This document shows, one piece after another, positions 42,345-53,062 of a stretch of DNA of 64,000 bases. The notes beneath the pieces were generated by a model. The model made no database searches. It had not been told where the DNA came from and saw only the letters and a list, made by a program, of their open reading frames with translations. Where the stretch lies: the NCBI RefSeq assembly GCF_000525975.1, contig NZ_AODK01000003.1:19201-83200 (forward strand), in the 5' to 3' direction. The DNA comes from Listeria rocourtiae FSL F6-920 (GTDB taxonomy: Bacteria; Bacillota; Bacilli; Lactobacillales; Listeriaceae). The position numbers were made by a program, and so were the translations under genes. The number at the start of each line of letters is the position of its first letter. Within the stretch, counting starts at the first letter, position 1.

Positions 42345-43718
42345 TTAAATATAAGGAGATGGATCTACAGGAACACCATTTTTGTGTATTTCAAAGTGAA
42401 GATGCTGGCCTGTTGATTGCCCAGTTGAGCCCATCATTCCAATACCTTGTCCTTGAGAAACACTTTGCCCTGCAACAACCTGTAAGCTACCGGCTCTCAT
42501 ATGACCGTATAGTGTTTGATAGCCATTGCCATGATCAATTTCAACAACATATCCATAGCCACCATAACCGCTACCCGGAGCACCAAAACCAGAGAAAACA
42601 ACTGTTCCACCTGCTGCAGCATAGATTGGTACGCTTCCGCCAGCCGCAATATCTTGACCTTTATGCGACTCATGTTGACCTGTAACAGGATTCGTTCTAT
42701 CACTAAATCCAGATGTAAGAATTCCAGCAGCTGGCTTAATGAACATACCCGTTTGAGAACCCGCACTAATAGATGGAATAGAAATTGTTTCTGGTTCTTC
42801 TTGTGGTGCTGCGGCAGCTGTTTCTGTTCGCGTCACCGCTTTGGATCTTGCTTGTGCTGCAGCTGCTTTGGCAGTAGCTTCCCTTGCTGCGCGTTCTGCA
42901 CTTGCTTTGCGAGCCGCCTCTAATTGTAATTGTGCTTGACGATTTTTCTCCGCTTGAATGTTTCCAGCTATTGTTTGTTCATTCGCTGCTAACTGGCCTT
43001 GTTGCGCTAATAAATCATTCTTTTGTTGCTGCGTTAAATCTTTTTCTGCCGCAATAGCCAAGATTAGCTCATCTTTTTGGCTTTTTTGGCTTTCTAAGTT
43101 ATTTTTAGAAAGCGCGATTTCATTAGATAATTTCTTTAAATTCGCTAATTTTGTCTCTGTTTGCTTTTGCTTAGAGTTCAGAGCATCCTCATCTTCTCGC
43201 TGATCCGTCATAATATCTTTATCCGCGTTGACAAGCGTAGATACTAATGTCGCGCGATCAATAAAATCACTAAAACTATCCGAAGCTAAAATAACATTCA
43301 TATATTCTTGACCATTTCCGTTTATTTGGATAGCACGTGCGCGATCCTTCAATAAATTAAGGCGGTCTTCAATACTTTTTTGCAGCACGGCGATTTCATT
43401 CTTTAATTTACTAACTTCTGCATTGGTTACCGATACCTCTTGTTGCTGTTTTTGTAGCTTCTTATTAGTTTCCGTTATACTTTTGACTAGGCTTTCTAGC
43501 TCTGCAGCTGTTGTTTGTTGTTTTCTTTCTAGAACAGATACTTCATGATCTTTCTCATCAATATGGCTATCTATATTAGAACGCTGTTGTTGAATCGCTT
43601 GTTGTTGTTTTTGTAGTTCATTTAAATCAGCAGCCTTCGCATTAGTTGGCACGAAAGTAAAAAGTCCAACTGCTACAGTAATTGCAAGGCCATTTGCAAG
43701 TAATTTCTTATATGTCAT
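42345..43718 (-). CDS. Coiled-coil M23 peptidoglycan endopeptidase
   Basis: Secreted enzyme of 457 aa: a signal peptide (cleavage after about NAKAA), a long coiled coil (about 32-260) of the CwlO/PcsB type with the NxxxYMNVILASDSFSDFIDR segment, an Ala-rich linker, then an M23 domain with zinc ligands in SHKGQDIAAG and HLHFEIH. FtsEX activates hydrolases of this type in related bacteria, and ftsXE lie just upstream of its paralogue spl. It corresponds by position to Listeria lmo2504. Confidence 0.9.
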   Translation of the reverse strand: MTYKKLLANGLAITVAVGLFTFVPTNAKAADLNELQKQQQAIQQQRSNIDSHIDEKDHEVSVLERKQQTTAAELESLVKSITETNKKLQKQQQEVSVTNAEVSKLKNEIAVLQKSIEDRLNLLKDRARAIQINGNGQEYMNVILASDSFSDFIDRATLVSTLVNADKDIMTDQREDEDALNSKQKQTETKLANLKKLSNEIALSKNNLESQKSQKDELILAIAAEKDLTQQQKNDLLAQQGQLAANEQTIAGNIQAEKNRQAQLQLEAARKASAERAAREATAKAAAAQARSKAVTRTETAAAAPQEEPETISIPSISAGSQTGMFIKPAAGILTSGFSDRTNPVTGQHESHKGQDIAAGGSVPIYAAAGGTVVFSGFGAPGSGYGGYGYVVEIDHGNGYQTLYGHMRAGSLQVVAGQSVSQGQGIGMMGSTGQSTGQHLHFEIHKNGVPVDPSPYI

Positions 43719-43777
43719 TCATTATTTCCTCCTAAATCAAATTCGTATATTACTATTTTTACCATGTCGTAAGTTAG

Positions 43778-43819
43778 AAAAAAAAGTACCCTCGTAAAGA
43801 ATTATACAAAGGTACTTTT
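43778..43819 (-). terminator. Terminator of spl
   Basis: AAAAGTACC (43811-43819) pairs with GGTACTTTT (43782-43790) on the minus strand, then T8. It is 33 bp past the spl stop. Confidence 0.85.
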
Positions 43820-43851
43820 CTATTTTCAAAAATGTTTAATATCATTTAAAA

Positions 43852-45124
43852 TTAGAAGTTAGCTACACGGCCAAAACCTACAAGAGATTGAGCCCAGAAG
43901 CCACTTGAAAGGCTATCAATTTTAACGCCATCGTTTTGAGCGTTAATCATTTTGCCTCCACCAATATAAATACCAACGTGAGCAATTCCGCTACCATAGC
44001 TGAAGAATACTAAGTCACCAGGTTTTGCTTGGCTTGAGCTAATTTTTGTAGATGCTGCGTATTGTGCACCCGAAGTTCTTGGAAGAGATATTCCTGCTGC
44101 ACGGAATGAATAAGAAGTAAATCCAGAACAATCAAACGAACCTGGTCCAGTTGCTCCTAGAGAATATGGTTTCCCTAATTGTGCATACGCAGTTGAAATC
44201 ATTGCATCATACCCAGATCCTGTTGGTGTTGCAATGCTATTGTTTGTAGAATTAGAAGTATTTGATGATGATTTTTTCGTTGACGTATTACTATCAGATT
44301 TAGAGCTATCATCACTTGAATTTGAAGAAGATGCTACTGATGATGAAGATTCAGCTGTATTTGATGATGACTCCGTTTTAGTTTCTGTAGCTGCGATTGG
44401 TTGAACAGTTGTAGCTTCTTTCGCCGCCGCTGCACGAGCTGCTGCTGCCGCCGCTTCTCTATCACGTTGCGCGACTAAAGTAGATTTCTCTTGTTCTGTT
44501 GTTGCTTGTTGTGCCGCTAATTGAGCTACAACAGCTTCTTTCTCAGCTTTTTGAGCTTCGATTTTATTTTGTTGTTCTTCATAACTTGCAATTGCTTTTT
44601 GTTGTTTCTCTTGCTCTTTTTTCACAGAAGCAGATTTTGATTTCAAAGCATCTTCATCTTTTTGTTGCTCGTCAAGAATTGCTTTATCAGAATCAACAAT
44701 TGTATTTACTGCAGATACACGATCCACTAAATCACTGAAATTGTTAGCTCCTAAAACAACATCAAGGTAAACATTTGAATTTGAGTTTACTTGCATAGAA
44801 CGTGCGCGCTCTTTAAGAACTGCTTCACGCTCTTTAATACGTGCATTAATAGCTGCGATATCAGCATTTAATTTCTTTAATTGTTCTGCTGACTTATTGA
44901 AGCTCGCTTGTAGTTCTTTCGATTTCGCTTGCGCTGATTCTAGTTTAGTCACTAAAGATGACAAATCAGCTTGTAAATCAGCTTTCTTAGATTTAAGGTC
45001 GTTTAGCTTTGCGTCCTTTTGTTGAATATCTGTGTTAACATCCGCAAATGCATTCGTTGTAAAAACTGGTGATAAACTGATTACAGCTGCCATTGACGCA
45101 GCGATTAAAGTATTTTTTTTTCAA
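43852..45124 (-). CDS. spl: Coiled-coil NlpC/P60 peptidoglycan hydrolase Spl (P45) (frameshifted in signal peptide as read)
   Basis: Secreted wall hydrolase: a signal peptide, a CwlO/PcsB-type coiled coil (about 30-245), a Ser/Asn/Thr-rich linker and an NlpC/P60 domain with Cys in GSFDCSGFT and His in [17 protein letters not shown] (45134-45139) is 9 bp before a TTG at 45124. The A9 run at 45113-45121 breaks the frame in the signal peptide; A8 gives [19 protein letters not shown], a textbook leader. Without repair, translation would have to start at 45093 without a proper site. Probably activated by FtsEX. About 423 aa. Confidence 0.9.
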
Positions 45125-45222
45125 AAGATTTTACCTCCTAAAAAGCTCCCTAGGCTTTTCTTTCATTAAATTTTTTTATTATTTTTTAGAATGCGTCCAT
45201 TTCTCTGATACGCATTTAATTG

Positions 45223-46110
45223 TTATACTTTCAAGAATCTACGGATGGAAATTGCACTTCCCCATATACCAATCAACACTCCGATAGCAATGATTAATCC
45301 TGCTATCTCATACATAAATGGAGTTGGCGTCAATAGAGAAAGATTTGTGCCTTCACCAAGTTTTGGATTGACGAAATTGTAAGTGTTAATATAACCCACA
45401 AACGTTAATGCTACTGGAACAATAGATCCTAGCAGACCTAGCCAAGCACCTTCTAACACGAACGGCCACCGGATAAACCAGTTTGTCGCTCCTACCAATT
45501 TCATAATTTCAATCTCGGTTCGACGCGAGTATATCGCAATCTTAATCGTATTGGAAATCAAGAACATGGCTGTTAACAAAAGGCCAGCACTTAATATGAT
45601 ACCAGCATATCGTCCCCATTTCAAGACATTAAACAATTTATCTACTGTTTTTTCTCCATAGTTCACTTTTGCGACATATTTCATTTTCTGAATCTCGGTT
45701 GCAACTTTCGCCGTTTCGCTCGGCTCCTTCGCTTGAACAATGAACACATCGTAAAGTGGATTATCCTGTTCGAATAACTCGAAATCTTTACCATATGTAG
45801 AGACTAATTTCTCCATTTGCTCATCTTTTGAAGAAAATGTGACGCTATCTACGCCACTCAGTTGCTCAATGTTGCCCTTTAGCCCATCCTGTTGATCTTT
45901 TGTAGCAGTCAATTGAATATGCACGTTAATTTCAACGTCATTTTCCACATCGTCTGCCAACTTGTTCATGTTCATCATAATCGCAAAGAACACACTTACC
46001 AAAATCAAAGTTACTGTTACCGCACTAGCTGCAGCAAATGTCATCCAACCATTTCGATACAGACTCTTAAAGCTTTCTTTAAAGTGTCTACCCACTGTTC
46101 TAAATTTCAT
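45223..46110 (-). CDS. ftsX: Cell division protein FtsX
   Basis: Permease-like membrane protein with four helices and an extracellular loop between the first and second helix (about 60-165 of the mature frame). It relays FtsE ATP hydrolysis to coiled-coil hydrolases outside the membrane. The frame is open to 46164, but AAGGAG lies 9 bp before the ATG at 46110 (MKFRTVGRHFKES), giving 295 aa. It overlaps the end of ftsE by 11 bp. Confidence 0.94.
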   Translation of the reverse strand: MKFRTVGRHFKESFKSLYRNGWMTFAAASAVTVTLILVSVFFAIMMNMNKLADDVENDVEINVHIQLTATKDQQDGLKGNIEQLSGVDSVTFSSKDEQMEKLVSTYGKDFELFEQDNPLYDVFIVQAKEPSETAKVATEIQKMKYVAKVNYGEKTVDKLFNVLKWGRYAGIILSAGLLLTAMFLISNTIKIAIYSRRTEIEIMKLVGATNWFIRWPFVLEGAWLGLLGSIVPVALTFVGYINTYNFVNPKLGEGTNLSLLTPTPFMYEIAGLIIAIGVLIGIWGSAISIRRFLKV

Positions 46111-46786
46111 AGCCATAATCTCCTTGCTGTTCATCACGAACGATTCTACCGTTTTCAATAGCAATTACACGATGTTTTAGAGTATTAACAATCTCTTTAT
46201 TGTGTGTCGCCATAACGATTGTCGTTCCGCGATTACTTATTTCTTCAAGGATATTCATGATTTCCCATGAAGTATCAGGATCGAGGTTTCCGGTTGGTTC
46301 ATCTGCAATTAAAACCTTTGGCATATTGGCTATCGAGCGAGCAATCGAAATACGTTGTTGCTCCCCGCCAGACAACTCATCTGGTAGCATTCTGACTTTG
46401 TGTTTTAGATTAACTAGGTCTAACACTTCCATAACACGGTTTTTGATGACTTTTGGATCTTCTTCTACCACTTCCATCGCATAAGCAATGTTTTCATAAA
46501 CTGTTTTGCTAGGAAGCAATTTAAAATCCTGAAAGACAACACCAACGTGTCTTCTTAAAAATGGTACTTCACGATTTTTCATACTGAGTAAGTCGAACTT
46601 ATCAACATTAATCGTTCCTTTGGTCGCCCGCTCTTCTCTGTAAATCATCTTAATAAAAGTAGATTTACCTGCACCACTTGGACCTACGACATAAACGAAT
46701 TCTCCCTGATCGATCCGAATATTCAATCCGTTCGCAGCTGTAATGCCGTTGGGATACTTCTTATACACATCTTCCATAACAATCAT
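46100..46786 (-). CDS. ftsE: Cell division ATP-binding protein FtsE
   Basis: ABC ATPase of 228 aa with GPSGAGKSTFIKM, LSGGEQQRISIARS and VLIADEPTGNLD. Partner of FtsX. Start at 46786 after AGGTGATAAT; an in-frame ATG at residue 4 is an alternative. It heads the ftsE-ftsX-spl group, with an extended -10 promoter at 46912-46919. Confidence 0.95.
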   Translation of the reverse strand: MIVMEDVYKKYPNGITAANGLNIRIDQGEFVYVVGPSGAGKSTFIKMIYREERATKGTINVDKFDLLSMKNREVPFLRRHVGVVFQDFKLLPSKTVYENIAYAMEVVEEDPKVIKNRVMEVLDLVNLKHKVRMLPDELSGGEQQRISIARSIANMPKVLIADEPTGNLDPDTSWEIMNILEEISNRGTTIVMATHNKEIVNTLKHRVIAIENGRIVRDEQQGDYGYEI

Positions 46787-46911
46787 ATTATCACCTAACT
46801 ATGCCTTTCTTAAATCAAGCTCGAATAATATAACGTGTACGATAAGCCCAGATTATGCAGTGAAGATACACCATTTCTATCGAAGTGCGTAAAGTCACAA
46901 CGCATAATACC

Positions 46912-46919
46912 ATTATAGC
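46912..46919 (-). promoter_or_regulatory. Probable ftsE promoter
   Basis: Extended -10 TGCTATAAT on the minus strand (TATAAT at 46912-46917), about 125 bp upstream of ftsE. No good -35. It lies in the 544-bp ftsE-yitT gap, which also holds a terminator-like hairpin at 47061-47097 and the yitT terminator. Confidence 0.55.
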
Positions 46920-47060
46920 ATCTCAATTTTTCAGGTTCGGGTTAATTACGTTACAGTTATATTTCAACCAATGACAAGTTTTATTTTATTCGCAACATAC
47001 TTATTTACATCTATTAAATCGACGAAAATCTCATAACTTCTAGCTTTGTAAAAAGACCAT

Positions 47061-47110
47061 AAAAAAAACGTGCCACGCTTCCTGCACTGTTTTACTACTC
47101 TCCTATTGTA
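47061..47110 (-). promoter_or_regulatory. Short promoter-terminator unit (possible small RNA or attenuator)
   Basis: On the minus strand TACAAT (47105-47110) looks like a -10, and only about 10 bp later a hairpin GTGC-N16-GCAC (47070-47097) is followed by T8 (47061-47068). A transcript of about 40 nt ending there would be a small RNA or an attenuated leader of ftsE. No ORF is present. The -35 is poor, so the promoter half is uncertain. Confidence 0.35.
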
Positions 47111-47277
47111 CCGCGTTTTCCAGTGAATTAATATTACAGGGATATTAAAAATAGTTACAGTGAAATCAATTGGAATAGACCACTTTTAATATGTAAAGGA
47201 CCTACTAAAAACACTTAGTTACTATCTTGTTACACAACTGTTATACAAAAAATAGGCTCTAATCCAAACTGTACTAT

Positions 47278-47316
47278 AAAAAAAAGCAGCATCAACGTAA
47301 TTAAGCCAATGCTACT
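47278..47316 (-). terminator. Terminator of yitT
   Basis: AGTAGCAT (47309-47316) pairs with ATGCTGCT (47285-47292) on the minus strand with one wobble, followed by a run of T (47278-47285). It is 15 bp after the yitT stop. Confidence 0.75.
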
Positions 47317-47330
47317 TCTATACTGTATTA

Positions 47331-48200
47331 CTAACTATTAAAGCCTTCTCCCATAACCTCACTTGCACTCATCACAACAACAAATGCATTCGGATCACTT
47401 TCTTTTATGACCCCTTTAAGTCGGGAAAATTCTGATTGGGCAATGACACACAATAGAATCTGCCTGTCATCCTCTGTATACCCACCTTTTGCTGATAAAC
47501 GTGTAATACCTCGATCAATTTGGAATAGGATAGCTTGGCGTATTTCATCTTGCTTTTCCGATATAATGAGTACCGTTTTCGACTGATTAAGTCCTACTTG
47601 AACAAGGTCAATCGTCTTACTTGTCGCAAACAGACCAATTAAAGCATATAATCCCGACTCGATATCAAAGACAAACATAGCTGCAATAACGACAAACCCA
47701 TCAATTAGAGCAACACAAATACCTAGCGACAAATTCGTAAACTTGTGCAAAATTTGTGCTATAACATCTGTACCTCCTGTGGATGCTTTTCCTCGAAAAA
47801 CGACTCCGAGGCCTATACCAACAAGAACACCTCCAAAAAGAGCCGCAACAAGAGGTTCATGCGTCCAAACTGTCCAATCTGACGTTAAATAAACAAACAA
47901 TGGCATAATCATTGTACCAACAAATGTCTTAATCCCAAACTGATAACCTAGGAAAAACACTCCAGCAAAAAATAACGGAATATTAAATGACCATTGAATA
48001 TATGCTGGTGTCCATCCGGTTAAATAGTTAATAATCGTACTAATCCCGCTCACACCACCAGAAGCGACATGGTTGGGTAGTAGTAGTACATTAAAAGCTA
48101 GCGCGATAATGAAAGCACCTAAAATAACATAGACGTACTCCATCACTTTTGTTAATTTAGGTGACAGTTTGCGTCGTTTGACTGGCTTTATTTCGTTCAT
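47331..48200 (-). CDS. YitT-family membrane protein
   Basis: Protein of 289 aa with about six membrane helices (about 18-190) and a C-terminal DUF2179 domain (about 215-280: RGITRLSAKGGYT). Members are of unknown function, possibly transporters; none is assigned here. AAGGTGG precedes the ATG, 9 bp after the prfB stop, so it probably shares the prfB transcript. Confidence 0.85.
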   Translation of the reverse strand: MNEIKPVKRRKLSPKLTKVMEYVYVILGAFIIALAFNVLLLPNHVASGGVSGISTIINYLTGWTPAYIQWSFNIPLFFAGVFFLGYQFGIKTFVGTMIMPLFVYLTSDWTVWTHEPLVAALFGGVLVGIGLGVVFRGKASTGGTDVIAQILHKFTNLSLGICVALIDGFVVIAAMFVFDIESGLYALIGLFATSKTIDLVQVGLNQSKTVLIISEKQDEIRQAILFQIDRGITRLSAKGGYTEDDRQILLCVIAQSEFSRLKGVIKESDPNAFVVVMSASEVMGEGFNS

Positions 48201-48209
48201 TTTGCCACC

Positions 48210-49311
48210 TTAATCAATCCGTGAACGCAGATAGCCATTGATAAATTCATCAATATCGCCATCCATCACTGCTTGGGTATTTCCGGTTTCAACATTTGTA
48301 CGGTGATCTTTTACCATCGAATATGGGTGGAATACATAGGAGCGTATTTGACTTCCCCAGCCAATCTCTTTTTGTTCTCCACGAAGTTCGGCAAGTTCTT
48401 TTTCTTTTTCTTCTTGTTCTTTTTGGTATAGTTTTGCTTTTAACATTTTCATTGCCTGATCGCGGTTTTTTAATTGAGAGCGCTCAGACTGGCATGTGAC
48501 AACGATGCCTGTCGGAATATGGGTCATACGAACGGCTGAATCGGTCGTATTAATATGCTGACCACCTGCTCCGGTCGCACGATACGTATCAATTTTCAAA
48601 TCTTCTGGACGAACTTCAATTTCGATATCCTCATCCATTTCTGGCATCACATCGCACGATACGAAGGATGTATGGCGACGTCCTGAAGAGTCGAATGGAG
48701 AAATACGAACGAGGCGATGAACCCCTTTTTCAGCTTTTAAGTAGCCGTATGCATTATGTCCTTTAATGAGCAATGTCACGCTCTTAATCCCCGCTTCGTC
48801 TCCTGCTTGATAATCCAGCATTTCGACTTTGAAATCCTTTTTATCTGCCCACCTCTGATACATCCGTAAGAGCATAGAACCCCAATCTTGTGACTCTGTT
48901 CCACCCGCACCTGGATGCAACTCCAAAATTGCGTTATTTTTATCGTAAGGCTCACTTAACATTAATTTAAGTTCGAAATCTGTCAACTTCGCCATAAAAT
49001 TCGTTAATTCCGTCTCTAATTCGTTTTGCAATTCTTCATCTGCCTCTTCACGCAAAAGCTCTAAACTGAGTTCTAAATTTTCTTGTTCTTCTTCTAACTC
49101 ATGAAACGCATTATACGTATCTTTGTAACCATTTGCTTCATTGATAACCTTCTGTGCTGCTTGCTGGTCATTCCAGAATTCTGGGTCCAGCATTTGATCC
49201 TCTAACTCAGCAATTCGAACTTCTATGCTGTCTAAGTCAAAGAGACCCCCTAAAGTCTTTGATTTGTTGGGCTGTTTTCTCTAGTTCATTGCGAATTTCA
49301 GCTAATTCCAT
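48210..49311 (-). CDS. prfB: Peptide chain release factor 2 with programmed +1 frameshift
   Basis: Terminates translation at UGA and UAA. The start ATG at 49311 follows GAGGTG; zero-frame codons run to CTT TGA (49237-49242), preceded by the Shine-Dalgarno-like AGGGGG. A +1 shift at CTTTGAC continues ...LDLDSIEV in the main frame. The main frame has the GGQ motif ([19 protein letters not shown]) and the tripeptide region HTSFVSC. This break is the known autoregulatory mechanism and, unlike the others in the window, is genuine. About 366 aa. Confidence 0.96.
49237..49251 (-). promoter_or_regulatory. prfB programmed frameshift site
   Basis: AGGGGG-TCT-CTT-TGA-C: an internal Shine-Dalgarno 3 nt before the CTT slip codon and an in-frame TGA. 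This is the classic RF2 +1 frameshift signal; low RF2 slows termination and favours the shift. Confidence 0.95.
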
Positions 49312-49406
49312 TCTCAACACCTCTTTTTCATTTTTCATGCAATAATGCTTCTTTAATAATATAGCATACTTGGTTGAAAACTGCGATTAGTATCTTGATG
49401 ACATAC

Positions 49407-49434
49407 AAAAAAACCAGAAAAATTCTGGTCTTTT
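49407..49434 (-). terminator. Terminator of secA
   Basis: ACCAGAA / TTCTGGT hairpin on the minus strand followed by T7, immediately after the secA stop codon. Confidence 0.85.
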
Positions 49435-49440
49435 GTGTTC

Positions 49441-51954
49441 TTATTTTTCTTTACCGTGACAATTTTTATACTTTTCGCCACTTCCACATGGGCATGGATC
49501 ATTACGACCGATGTGTTGATCTTTGTGAACTGGCTGTTTCTTAGCTACGGGCTTACCTTCATTTGGATCAATAGCATCACCTTTAGCCACTTGTTCCCGC
49601 TCAAGATTTTGACGAATTTCTGCTTTCATGATGTAACGAGCAACCTCTTCATCAATCGAGCTAATCATCGCTTCAAACATCTCAAAGCCTTCTGATTGGT
49701 ATTCACGTAAAGGATCAATTTGACCGTAAGCACGTAAATGGATGCCATCACGTAAATGATCCATCGCATCGATATGATCTACCCATTTCGTATCTACTAC
49801 ACGTAGCAATACTACTTTTTGGAACTCATTAAATTCCTCTTCTGGAAGCAATGTTTCCTTTTCGTTGTAGGCTTCATTTACTTTTTCCAAAATAAAATCT
49901 TGAATATCATTCGTTTCCATATTTTTGATGTCATCCACACTGATTACGTCTTCTGGAAGCAAATTTGCCTCTGCAAAATCGATAATCCCTTGTAGGTTCC
50001 ACTCATCGCGATCTTCTTGTCTCGGAGCATTTGATTGTACGACATAGTTCACAACGTTTTGAATCATTGGCTCGATGACAGAACGCAGGTTATTCTCAGC
50101 CGTGATAACTGCGTAACGCTGTTTATAAATAACTTCACGTTGTTGGCGCAAAACATCATCATATTGAAGTACTTGTTTACGAGAATCAAAGTTGTTTCCT
50201 TCAACACGCTTTTGAGCGGATTCAACAGCACGACTAACCATTTTACTCTGGATAGCTTCGTCGTCCATTCCAAAACGTTCCATCATTGCCTTCATATTAT
50301 CGGAACCGAAACGTTTCATAAGTTCATCTTCCATAGAAAGATAGAATTGCGTTACACCTGGATCTCCTTGACGGCCAGCACGACCACGCAACTGATTATC
50401 GATACGTCTAGATTCATGGCGCTCTGTACCAATAACAGCTAATCCGCCTGCTTCAATTGCACCTTCACCAAGTTTAATATCGGTACCACGACCAGCCATA
50501 TTTGTCGCGATAGTAACAGAGCCTTTTTCACCAGCAAACTGGATAATATCTGCTTCTTTTTCGTGTTGTTTCGCATTCAAAACACTATGTGGTACACCTT
50601 TACGTTTTAATTTGTGAGAAATCACCTCAGACGTCTCAATTGCAACGGTACCAACCAGTACTGGCTGTCCATTAGCATAACGTTCTGCAATATCTTCTAC
50701 CACTGCATTAAATTTTGCGTCAATTGATGTGTAGATTAAATCGGCACGGTCATCACGAATGATTGGTTTATTCGTTGGTATTTCGATAACACGCATATTG
50801 TAAATATCACGGAATTCTTCTTCTTCCGTTTTTGCTGTACCAGTCATACCAGACAGTTTCTTATACATACGGAAATAGTTCTGGAATGTTATCGTCGCCA
50901 TTGTTTGCGATTCGTTTTGAATAGTAACGCCTTCTTTTGCTTCAAGTGCTTGGTGCAACCCTTCACTGAAACGACGCCCTTTCATAATACGACCAGTAAA
51001 TTGGTCAACAATTAAGACTTCATCGTCCTGTACAACATAATCCACATCTAGATGCATCGTATAATTTGCTTTCAAAGCTTGCGCAATATGGTGTAATAGC
51101 GTTGAACTTTCGATATCAAATAAGTTCTCAACATCGAAGTACTTCTCACCTTTTGTCATACCCTCTTCAGTCATATATACCGATTTAGTCTTAATATCAA
51201 CTGTGTAGTCTTTCTCAACTGTCAATGTTTCCACAAACGAATTAGCGCGAACATACAGAATAGTCGATTTCTCTGCTTGACCAGAAATAATAAGCGGTGT
51301 TCTTGCCTCATCGACCAGTATAGAATCGACCTCATCAATTACCGCATAGGAAAGCGGGCGCTGTACCATTTGCTCTTTATAAACAACCATATTATCACGT
51401 AAATAGTCAAATCCAAGTTCATTGTTTGTGCTGTACGTAATATCCGCGGCATAAGCTTCACGTTTTTCTTCACTGGAAAGAACATTCAAATTTAGTCCAA
51501 CAGAAAGACCGAGAAAATTATATAAAACTCCCATCTCTTCTGCGTCACGTTGCGATAAATACTCATTGACTGTAACGACGTGAACACCATTGCCAGAAAG
51601 AGCATTTAAATAAACTGGTAGTGTCGCTGTTAAAGTTTTACCTTCACCTGTTCTCATTTCTGCGATATTACCTTCATGTAAAACGATACCACCCATTAAT
51701 TGAACACGGAACGGGAACATACCTAACGCACGCTTCGCTCCTTCACGCGCAATAGCAAACGCCTCTACCAAAAGGGAATCCAATGTTTCCCCATTCTGAA
51801 AACGTTCTTTAAATTCTTCTGTTTTCGCACGTATCTCATCATCAGAGAGCTTGGCTGTTGCTTCTGCCAATGCCTCAATCTGATCTGCTTTCTTTTCTAG
51901 ATACTTAATATCTTTTTTACCAGATTCAAATATCTTTTTCAATAAACCTGCCAT
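49441..51954 (-). CDS. secA: Preprotein translocase ATPase SecA
   Basis: Motor of the Sec export pathway, 837 aa. It has nucleotide-binding motif [15 protein letters not shown]-like [17 protein letters not shown], the [14 protein letters not shown] helicase motif and the C-terminal zinc site [14 protein letters not shown] used for SecB/lipid contacts. GAGGAG is 9 bp before the ATG. Housekeeping SecA1; SecA2 would be elsewhere. Confidence 0.97.
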   Translation of the reverse strand: MAGLLKKIFESGKKDIKYLEKKADQIEALAEATAKLSDDEIRAKTEEFKERFQNGETLDSLLVEAFAIAREGAKRALGMFPFRVQLMGGIVLHEGNIAEMRTGEGKTLTATLPVYLNALSGNGVHVVTVNEYLSQRDAEEMGVLYNFLGLSVGLNLNVLSSEEKREAYAADITYSTNNELGFDYLRDNMVVYKEQMVQRPLSYAVIDEVDSILVDEARTPLIISGQAEKSTILYVRANSFVETLTVEKDYTVDIKTKSVYMTEEGMTKGEKYFDVENLFDIESSTLLHHIAQALKANYTMHLDVDYVVQDDEVLIVDQFTGRIMKGRRFSEGLHQALEAKEGVTIQNESQTMATITFQNYFRMYKKLSGMTGTAKTEEEEFRDIYNMRVIEIPTNKPIIRDDRADLIYTSIDAKFNAVVEDIAERYANGQPVLVGTVAIETSEVISHKLKRKGVPHSVLNAKQHEKEADIIQFAGEKGSVTIATNMAGRGTDIKLGEGAIEAGGLAVIGTERHESRRIDNQLRGRAGRQGDPGVTQFYLSMEDELMKRFGSDNMKAMMERFGMDDEAIQSKMVSRAVESAQKRVEGNNFDSRKQVLQYDDVLRQQREVIYKQRYAVITAENNLRSVIEPMIQNVVNYVVQSNAPRQEDRDEWNLQGIIDFAEANLLPEDVISVDDIKNMETNDIQDFILEKVNEAYNEKETLLPEEEFNEFQKVVLLRVVDTKWVDHIDAMDHLRDGIHLRAYGQIDPLREYQSEGFEMFEAMISSIDEEVARYIMKAEIRQNLEREQVAKGDAIDPNEGKPVAKKQPVHKDQHIGRNDPCPCGSGEKYKNCHGKEK

Positions 51955-52057
51955 GATCTTATTCTCCTCTACTGTTTCTATACTTTCCCTGAAGTTTGAA
52001 ATCGTCGCGCTCTTCCCATTTCCTGACGCAACTGCCTTATCACAGGCACACTAGTCA

Positions 52058-52087
52058 ATTCTACCATCTTTCGCCTGCCTTTTACAA
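52058..52087 (-). promoter_or_regulatory. Probable secA promoter
   Basis: -35 TTGTAA (52082-52087), an 18-bp spacer and -10 TAGAAT (52058-52063) on the minus strand, leaving a leader of about 100 nt before secA. The rest of the 329-bp secA-hpf gap is A/T-rich and shows only the hpf terminator. Confidence 0.6.
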
Positions 52088-52230
52088 CCTGTTTTCCTGT
52101 GAACATTTCGACGCATTTTCTTTGATTCTTTATAAAAGCCTAAGCTATGCGCTTTATCTAAATAAAAAAATAATACCTTTCATTCAATTCTAATCATTCA
52201 CTTTTTTATTTCTAATTTGAATTTGACAGC

Positions 52231-52267
52231 AAAAGCCGAGATCCCCTTATTTTGGATCCCGGCTTTT
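52231..52267 (-). terminator. Terminator of hpf
   Basis: AAAAGCCGGGATCC (52254-52267) pairs with GGATCTCGGCTTTT (52231-52244) on the minus strand with one wobble. It is 16 bp after the hpf stop. Confidence 0.8.
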
Positions 52268-52283
52268 AGAGGACGTGTCTAAG

Positions 52284-52847
52284 TCAATTCGTTTCAATCA
52301 AACCGTATTTGCCATCTTTACGACGATACACGATGTTTGTTCCATCGGACTCTGCATCTGTATAAACAAAGAAACTATGCCCTAATAAATTCATTTGAAG
52401 CACGGCTTCCTCACTATCCATTGGTTTCAATGAGAATTCCTTTGTGCGAACAATGTCTAATTCACTATCATTCTCAAATTCATCTGGTGCAGCACTACCG
52501 TTCACTTCTGCAAAAGCAAAATAATCATGCTCGGCACCTTTATCACGGAATTTGCGATTCACTTTTGTTTTGTGTTTACGGATTTGTCTCTCTAATTTAT
52601 CTACAATTAAATCAATACTTGCATATAAATCCCCGCTCGTTTCTTCAGCACGTAGCACTAAATTTTTGAGAGGAATGGTCACTTCAACCTTTGCGTTTTT
52701 ATCAGAATAAACTTTAAGATTTACATGAACATTAGCATCCGGAGCCTCGCTGAAATAGCGCTCTAATTTGTCGATTTTCTTTTCAACATACTCTCTAATC
52801 GGCTCTGTTACTTCAATGTTTTCGCCACGAATGTTATACTTTAGCAT
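52284..52847 (-). CDS. hpf: Long-form ribosome hibernation promoting factor
   Basis: Protein of 187 aa with an N-terminal S30AE/HPF domain (residues 1-100) and a C-terminal dimerisation domain (about 130-187, [24 protein letters not shown]). It forms 100S ribosome dimers in stationary phase. AAAGGAGG lies 7 bp before the ATG at 52847; the open frame to 52874 is not the start. Often sigma-B controlled in Listeria, but I could not identify that promoter here with confidence. Confidence 0.94.
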   Translation of the reverse strand: MLKYNIRGENIEVTEPIREYVEKKIDKLERYFSEAPDANVHVNLKVYSDKNAKVEVTIPLKNLVLRAEETSGDLYASIDLIVDKLERQIRKHKTKVNRKFRDKGAEHDYFAFAEVNGSAAPDEFENDSELDIVRTKEFSLKPMDSEEAVLQMNLLGHSFFVYTDAESDGTNIVYRRKDGKYGLIETN

Positions 52848-53062
52848 AGCAATTCCTCCTTTGAAATAAAACAAATCATACTTTACAAGAAGTGAATGAC
52901 TCCTTAGATACAGTCTACGTTATAATGTAGCATTTTGCAAACATTTACACGAAGCAAAATTACTATTATCCTAGCGTTTACATAGTCTGTAAGTATGACG
53001 CTGTTACTCTATTCATTCCACAAATCTTCAAATACAAACCTAAAATGATTGAAAATTTCGCT

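Noticed and set aside
48210..49311. prfB split as another sequencing error
   Set aside because: The AGGGGG-TCT-CTTTGAC signal is the classic programmed frameshift and there is no homopolymer at the TGA.
52968..52985. CcpA cre site upstream of hpf
   Set aside because: The left half TGTAAACGCT fits, but the right half lacks the needed CA, so the match is incomplete.
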